From Trichopria drosophilae (taxonomy: Eukaryota; Arthropoda; Insecta; Hymenoptera; Diapriidae): DNA of 64,000 bases. The DNA is taken from positions 87,355,001-87,419,000 of the forward strand of contig CM059583.1 in assembly GCA_030407085.1 (NCBI GenBank). The letters are read 5' to 3'. Below, piece by piece: positions 58,331-64,000 of this stretch (the stretch's first letter is position 1; the number at the start of each line of letters is the position of its first letter). Made by a program: the position numbers and the translations under genes. Under the pieces are notes generated by a model. It did not search any database. It was not told the DNA's origin and saw nothing but the letters and a program-made list of their open reading frames with translations.

Positions 58331-58591
58331 CCCAAAAAACGTTAAAAAAAATTTTGGTCAATTTTTTTTCATGGATTTTGTCATCATGATTTATGATATT
58401 ATTTGTGGGTTCATGATTTTGTTGACTTTGCTACTTATAATTAAGCCGCCATATTGAATTTTCAAGATCGCCCACATGCTTTCGAAAGAACACGAGTGTG
58501 CGAATTTTTTAAGCCCTTAACCGATTTTTTTCATAGCGCCAATTTTTGGCAACAGTACTGTTCCGTTTGACGTGGAACGTCCCTTATATTT

Positions 58592-58610
58592 ATTTTAGAA
58601 TTATACTATG

Positions 58611-58662
<52 letters not shown>

Positions 58663-58692
58663 CTATATTGGCACAGTATAATTCTAAAATAA
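58592..58692. repeat. Inverted repeat around a TA microsatellite
   Basis: Arms of about 29 bp (TTATTTTAGAATTATACTRTG-type and its complement) flank a (TA)n tract at about 58615-58660. It could fold as a cruciform or be a very short MITE. Confidence 0.7.
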
Positions 58693-59573
58693 TTTTTTCG
58701 TAACGCAAAAGCTGCGTATTACTCTTCGTTTTCCGGTTGGGGGCGGGGGGAAAGCATATACCTGGAAATAGCGAAATCCGTTAATTACATTTCAATATAG
58801 CGAAAATTGCTTATTATAAAATTACTTTTGATTAAATTTCGAAAAAAAAAATTTGTTTATTGAAAAATTTTTAGTTAGTTTATTATTTAATTATTTGCAC
58901 TTTATTACTCAAAAATAATTAAATTTCAATTCTCAAAGAAGAATTTACACGTGTTGCATAAATTCGAAATTTTCCGATCTCATTAAAATTCGAAAATCTA
59001 CTACCGGAATTTAACTGTCCGATTTAATTCAATTACTACCTCGATTTGAAAACACTCAATAAAAACAAAAAACAAAAAAAACTGAAAATTAAAATAAAGA
59101 TAATTATTATATATTCCAAAAATTTTTCTAAAATTATTAGATTATTCCCTTACGTATATCTAATTATAGGTAGTTTCTGGGATGTGACTTTCTGTACCTC
59201 ACTAAAATTGAAATTAATTACACATAATTAACTAATTAAATCTAAATATAAAATTATAATTCAATATATAAAATTAAAGACACATCATGGATTAATTAAA
59301 TATAATTGCCAATATAATATAATATAATCTAACATTTATTCTTAAATAGGAATTTGCGACGGAATATAAGTTCGGTAAATTCTTTTGAACTTAATTTTTT
59401 TTCTAACGGATAGGGACGGCAGGGCGGGGGTTTACCAACACGTCGATTTTACCGGGCCAACTTATTTCCTGGCAACTTGTTTTCGTATTTATTTTTAATA
59501 CGCAAACAAGTGCTCGATCGTTGTAACCACTTTTCGAAAATTTAAATTTTCAATTGGACCGTTGCTACCACTT

Positions 59574-60619
59574 TGTAACGGAACTTCTTATTTTCACTTT
59601 ATTTTCACTTTAGGGGGACGCGAAGCTAAAAATCACTAAAATATATTTCACTTAAAATTCCCGGCGAGTTCCGCCGAACTCGTAACAACTCCTATCGAAA
59701 TGAAAATTCACTTTTCAATTTTTACGAATTGGGAAGTCAAAATAAATTTTCCCAAAGGGGTTGCGATTTATGACCTCGCCCTTAAAAGGACGAGGCAGAA
59801 ACTAAATTTTCCGTGAATAAAAAGGGGTGACGGGGGCGCGGGTTCCAATCGCGCGACGGCGGAACTTCCCGCGAGATGAATGGTAATTTTAGGCACTGAA
59901 TATCGGGGTATTAATAGAAAAAAAGAACTTACGGGGAAATCCTCCGGCTGACCGGTTGGCTGCTCCAGTTGGTCCTAATTGGGGCTGACCTTGGTCCTTG
60001 ACTCCTTCCTGGATCGGCAGTTGAAAAACTGGCTGCGGCTTTCCTCGATCCTGCGGGGCACTTCCTTCCTTGGATGATTCAGATTTGCGAACGTTACCGT
60101 AAACGCGGGGCGCGAACAAGCATATCTTACGCTTGCGAGAGCCTCACTGATACTGACTACCCTCTCGTGCTCGTCTCTTGCGCGGCCGTGTGCCGTCGAG
60201 CCGGCGCGTGCGCGCTCGAGCGACCGGCGCGAGAAAGGGTTCATCCTGGGGCTCCTATCTGGGGACGTACTCGTCGGGGTGATGAAGATCACCGTCCTCG
60301 GGGTAGGAGGGGACGACACGGAGCGCTGAAAAGTGCTTCGTGCGTCACCGACTCGTCTCGGGCTAGATGTCGCCGCGAGAGAGAGAGAGCGAGAGAGCGA
60401 TAGAGAGGGAGAGGTCGACGGCAGTAGCCGAGGCCCGTTCCTCGGGAAATCTGGAGACGCACTGCGGCACGACCAGTCGGGGGAAACGAGTGGAGGCGCG
60501 CTCTGGTACAACCCGGTCCTCCTCCGGGAGGGGCGGAACTTGGTGGCGGGGTTACGCCCGGCCTCAAGAGATGGCGCGGGGTTCGGCCATCGTGCCGATC
60601 TGTGACGGGTTTCGTCACA
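59574..60619 (-). repeat. LTR-like block, possible 5' LTR of the CsRn1-like element
   Basis: The minus strand starts TGTGACGAAACCC at 60619 and could end ...CCGTTACA at 59574, followed by GTGGTAGCAACGG, a possible primer site. The start matches the solo LTR at 40822-42455. No target duplication was found, and the left end is uncertain (59522 is an alternative). GC-rich right half; frames there are fortuitous. Confidence 0.4.
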
Positions 60620-60622
60620 TCC

Positions 60623-62222
60623 TTATTCCAAACTGTATTTTTGAAGTGTCTGAAAATTAGTCACTTTATAAACAACTTCCCGAGCAAGTTATACGTCATT
60701 AACGGAAATCCTTCTAAACAATAATATCTTAAATAATGATTCCAGACGAAAATTGTTTCAAAACGATATTTTCGTTATTTCAAACAGTATTCTTAAAGTT
60801 CTTGAAAATTTTTATTATTATAAACAATTTCCTGAACAATTTATTCGCCTTTTACAGAAATTGCTATCAACAATGATAAATTAAACAATGATACCAGTTG
60901 CAAATTGTTTCAAAGCGATATTTTCTTTATTCCAAACTGTATTTTTGAAGTTCTTGCAAATTTCAATTTTATAAATAATTTCCTGCACAATTTATACGCC
61001 TTTTACAGAAATCGTTATAAACAAAGATAAATTAAACAATGATCCCAGTCGAGAACTGTTTCAAAACGATATTTTCATGATTTCAAAGAGTTTTCATGAA
61101 GTGTTCGCAAATTGTTAACTTTATAAACAATATACTGCAGAAGTTATACTCCATTTACCGAAACCCTTATGAACCACGACAATTTAGACAATGATTCCAG
61201 CCGCGCATAGTATCAGAACGATATTTTCATTATTTCAAACAGTATTATTGAAGCGATTGCAATTTTTTAACTTCATACACAATTTCCTGAACAATTTATA
61301 CGCCTTTTACAGAAATTGCTATCAACAATGATTCCGTCCCAAATTGTTTGAAAATGAAACTTTCCATAATTCAAACAGTATTTTTGAAGTGTTTGCAAAT
61401 TTTAACTTTTTAAATAATTTCCTTCACAAGTTATACGCCTTTTAGAGAAATCGTTATAAACAAAGATTCCAGTCGTTAATTGATTCCAAACGAGAGCTTC
61501 CCTATTTTAAACAGTATTTTTTAATTGTTTGCAAATTTTAACTTTATAAATAATTTCAATCACAAGTTATACGCTTTTCACATATATCGTTATAAACAAT
61601 GATTCCTGTCCCGAATTGTTCCAAAACGATATTTTCGTTATTTCAAACAGTATTCTTGAAGTTTTTGCAAATTTTTATTATTATAAACAATTTCCTGAAC
61701 AATTTATTCGCCTTTTACAGACATTGCTATCAACAATGATAAATTAAACAATGATACCAGTTGCGAATTGTTTCAAAGCGATATTTTCTTTATTCCAAAC
61801 TGTATTTTTGAAGTTCTTGCAAATTTCAACTTTATAAATAATTTCCTGCACATGTTATACGCCAATTACAGCAACCGTTATAAACAATGATAATTTAAAC
61901 AATGATTCCAGGCGCGAATTGTTTCATAACGATATTTTCCTTTTTTCGGAGAGTATTTTTGAAGTGTTTGCAAATTTTAACTTTATAAATAATTTCCTGC
62001 ACATGTTATACGCCAATTACAGCAACCGTTATAAACAATGATAATTTAAACAATGATTCCAGGCGCGAATTGTTTCAAAACGATATTTTCCTGATTTCAA
62101 ACAGTTTTCATGAAGTGTTCGTAAATTGTTAACTTTATAAACAATATACTGCAGAAGTTATACGCCATTTAGCGAAACCCTTATGAACCACGACAATTTA
62201 GACAATGATTCCAGCCGCGCAT
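60623..62222 (+). repeat. Satellite array, about ten monomers
   Basis: Same ~150-bp monomer as the arrays at 43685-44960 and 53225-54017, with motifs AAACGATATTTTC, TTTGCAAATTTTAAC and ACAAGTTATACGCC. Two adjacent monomers near 61850-62060 are almost identical, suggesting recent duplication. Confidence 0.85.
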
Positions 62223-62516
62223 ACCCGTATAACGCACTAAGCTCCTACGGAGCTCACCAGAAGCTTATTACTCACAGTGGGAGCTTCGTTTGTGGTAACC
62301 ATAAAAGTAACATGAAACTCCCTCGAAGCTTCTATGTCCGCTTTTCTGAACACCACAACGGTTCTCTCGAAGCTCTCTGGAAGCCCTCTGGAAGTTCCTA
62401 CATAACTTCTTCAGAAACTTTCTGGAAGCTTCCATTGAACTGCTGAGCGACCTCTTCAAGAATTAAAAAATAGTTAAATATGCGCTTTCAAAAGTGGAAT
62501 TGGCAATGTTTAACGC
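62223..62516. other. Unassigned stretch with short GGAAGC repeats
   Basis: Several imperfect CTCTGGAAGC units between 62360 and 62440. No gene recognised. Confidence 0.35.
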
Positions 62517-62589
62517 TGCTAATATGATCGTAGCTGTCCGAGGAATTGGGATTTTTCTACTTATCGGACAGCTACGTACACATTAGCAG
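62517..62589 (+). ncRNA. Candidate pre-miRNA-like hairpin
   Basis: The 5' arm ends CGTAGCTGTCCGA and the 3' arm begins TCGGACAGCTACG (13 perfect pairs). After a 5-base internal loop with two pairs, CTGCTAAT pairs with ATTAGCAG (8 pairs). The terminal loop is about 22 bases and the total about 73. Such a two-part stem with ~25-nt arms is typical of miRNA precursors, but a hairpin remnant of a transposon is also possible. Confidence 0.45.
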
Positions 62590-62964
62590 TATTAACATTA
62601 GAGCAAATATAGCAGCTTGGATTATATTTGTGCCTTATATTGATATTAAATTAATATAACATCAGTCCAGGAATTGATATTCACGTTAACGTTCCATTCA
62701 TCTGCAATTTATATATATTTTTTCTTCAGATTTTGTTGGTAAACTTTTGAAATAAACACTTTTAGTGGGGGTTCTGATGAACTTTAAAAAAATCTAGAAA
62801 TTACTTTTTCCCTTTTCATCCTTTTATCATCGTTAAATGTCCTATGCATAACATAAATAAATAAATTACGCCAGTTTAAAAGATATATTTATTTTAAGGC
62901 AGGGTTCAGATACAAAATCAGTACTATTATTATATAATTATAAACTAATGCGAAAAACAGTCTA
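62590..62964. other. 3' flank, non-coding
   Basis: AT-rich; no gene seen. It may hold the 3' UTR of the minus-strand gene at 62965-63379. Confidence 0.35.
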
Positions 62965-63379
62965 TCACTTTGGAGTCCAAAATTCATGTCTATCTCCTTT
63001 GCACCGATTCCACCGATCTCCAGCATGTTGCAACCATATCATAGCCGCTTTTTGTAATTTGTCCAATGTGGTGCCTGTGTGGGCACTAACGACCGTATCT
63101 AAAAATATTACATTTAGTAAGGGAGTGAGTAAAAATAAGAGTTAAATCAGTTGATATATAGTTCATGCACTTACGAAGAAGCAAATTCGCAACAGCAGTC
63201 CCCTCGAATTTTATCGTTTGTTTTCTCCCCGTCCAAGAGAAGTCGCGAGCCAAGGAGTCGGAAAACAAAAGTTTGAGGACATTAACAATGTGCTTATTTC
63301 CATCCGCACCTCCAATTTGAAGAATAAAAGATTTCTGAAAATTATATTTTAGTCCATTCATATTAGCTAAAGTTAACAT
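62965..63379 (-). CDS. DUF4806-type protein, last two exons
   Basis: On the minus strand the first visible exon codes LQIGGADGNKHIVNVLKLL then FSWTGRKQ, ending after a one-base codon phase at 63175. GTAAGT at 63174-63169 is a consensus donor and TTTTTAG at 63105-63099 is an acceptor, giving a 76-bp intron. The next exon keeps the frame, codes AAMIWLQHAGDRWNR and ends at TGA 62965-62967. The GG...L..LF...LA..FSW.G pattern and terminal WLxHAxxR are those of DUF4806 proteins, abundant in ants and other insects with unknown function. The 5' limit of the first exon is uncertain; an acceptor-like TTTTCAG lies near 63335-63341. Upstream exons are outside or unseen. Confidence 0.7.
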
Positions 63380-63814
63380 TATTTCAATAGAAGAATTAAG
63401 AGCTAAACTTTCCTTTCATCAAATTAAATTTTTATTTGCAAGCAATTTAATGAATCATAGTGGTGGGTAGACCACCTTTATTAACCGATAATTTTATTTA
63501 TAAAAATTTAATTTCGAAGTATTTAAGAATAGTGGTTGATTTTTATTTTACGTACGGAATTTCTCTATAACTTTACACCACTAATATCTATTTTCCATTT
63601 GTTGTAAAATTGTTGCAAATAAACAAATATTCAAAAAATGCCGTTTTTTTTTCTTAAAAGCGTTTTCTAGCTTATTTGAGGTTCGGTTTTCATGGAAAAT
63701 TTTAGTAAGAGGTTTTTATGATCGCTGATGATGAATAAAGGGTCAGATTTCCAAAATACGAAATGGTGGATTCGAAGTAGCAAACCAAAAATGTTTAAAA
63801 TAATATTACTTTAA
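63380..63814. other. Non-coding, AT-rich
   Basis: No gene seen; probable intron or flank of the DUF4806-type gene. Confidence 0.35.
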
Positions 63815-63905
63815 TTAGATCCATCTACTTGAATCCGCCATTTTGAATTTAGAAAATCCGAGGCCATATTCGAAAACAGTGACCCCAAATACCCCCGACT
63901 AACAA
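63815..63905. repeat. Dispersed CCGCCATTTTGAATTT repeat, single copy
   Basis: GAATCCGCCATTTTGAATTT followed by GAAAATCCGAGGCCATATTCG, a relative of the copies at 35330-35645 and 58135-58330. Confidence 0.65.
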
Positions 63906-64000
63906 ATTTCAATTGTTTTCCATTTAGAAAAATATGTGCCTCGAAGGGTTCAGAAATCTTATATACTAAAACAAATATAACGAAAGTTTTCAGCAAAATA

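Larger units (their letters stand above)
58061..59573. other. AT-rich insert with dispersed repeats between gag and LTR-like block
   Basis: It interrupts gag at its 5' end. It holds copies of the CCGCCATTTTGAATTTT repeat (58135-58330), a hairpin (58592-58692) and no gene. Confidence 0.45.

Noticed and set aside
60074..60660. Overlapping frames of 90-178 codons on both strands
   Set aside because: GC-rich LTR-like block with simple-sequence runs (GAGA); no consistent protein features.

Overview
This is eukaryotic nuclear DNA made mostly of nested and decayed transposable elements. It is AT-rich and contains retrotransposon open frames of the Gypsy/errantivirus, BEL/Pao, CsRn1-like Gypsy, Penelope and LINE types, solo LTRs, an approximately 150-bp satellite and two possible host exons. 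The mix (many BEL/Pao and Gypsy elements with env, and a DUF4806-type gene with a 76-bp intron) suggests an insect, most likely a hymenopteran such as an ant. That is an inference from family content, not a species identification.

Region 1-12.2 kb holds a nearly complete endogenous retrovirus-like Gypsy element on the minus strand (1381-12172). It has two LTRs of 947 and 946 bp that are about 99.4% identical by eye, a CATG target duplication, a primer binding site, a polypurine tract, gag, protease, a 1497-codon pol, env, and two extra small genes between env and the 3' LTR. Gag, protease and env each carry a frame break; pol and the small genes are open. Region 12.6-18.5 kb is a second, older, divergent relative on the plus strand, with pol and env broken by several stops and frameshifts. 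Its pol contains a G-patch domain and a CCHC knuckle between RNase H and integrase that the first element lacks.

Region 18.4-25.8 kb is a BEL/Pao element on the minus strand with a tRNA-Tyr-type primer site. A 735-bp sequence, partly env of the plus-strand Gypsy and partly LTR, occurs at both its ends. Region 25.8-28.6 kb carries decayed coding sequence, then two intact small zinc-ribbon genes (26902-27339, 27827-28285) homologous to the extra genes of the first element, then a threefold 55-bp palindrome repeat. This pair of small cysteine-rich genes linked to env in two divergent lineages is the best candidate for an undescribed system here.

Region 28.8-42.5 kb has three solo LTRs with perfect 4-bp target duplications (28882-29818, 34801-35113, 40822-42455), a terminal-inverted-repeat element (32325-33068), a tRNA-like relic, dispersed repeats and one possible host exon (37855-38202, minus). 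Region 42.7-54 kb has a Penelope reverse transcriptase relic, then a satellite array invaded by a LINE (16-bp target duplication) that was itself invaded by a second LINE. Region 54-60.6 kb is a decayed CsRn1-like Gypsy element and an LTR-like block, also inside satellite DNA. Region 60.6-64 kb is more satellite, a candidate pre-miRNA-like hairpin and the 3' end of a two-exon DUF4806-type gene.

All family names come from reading motifs by eye; no database search was possible.
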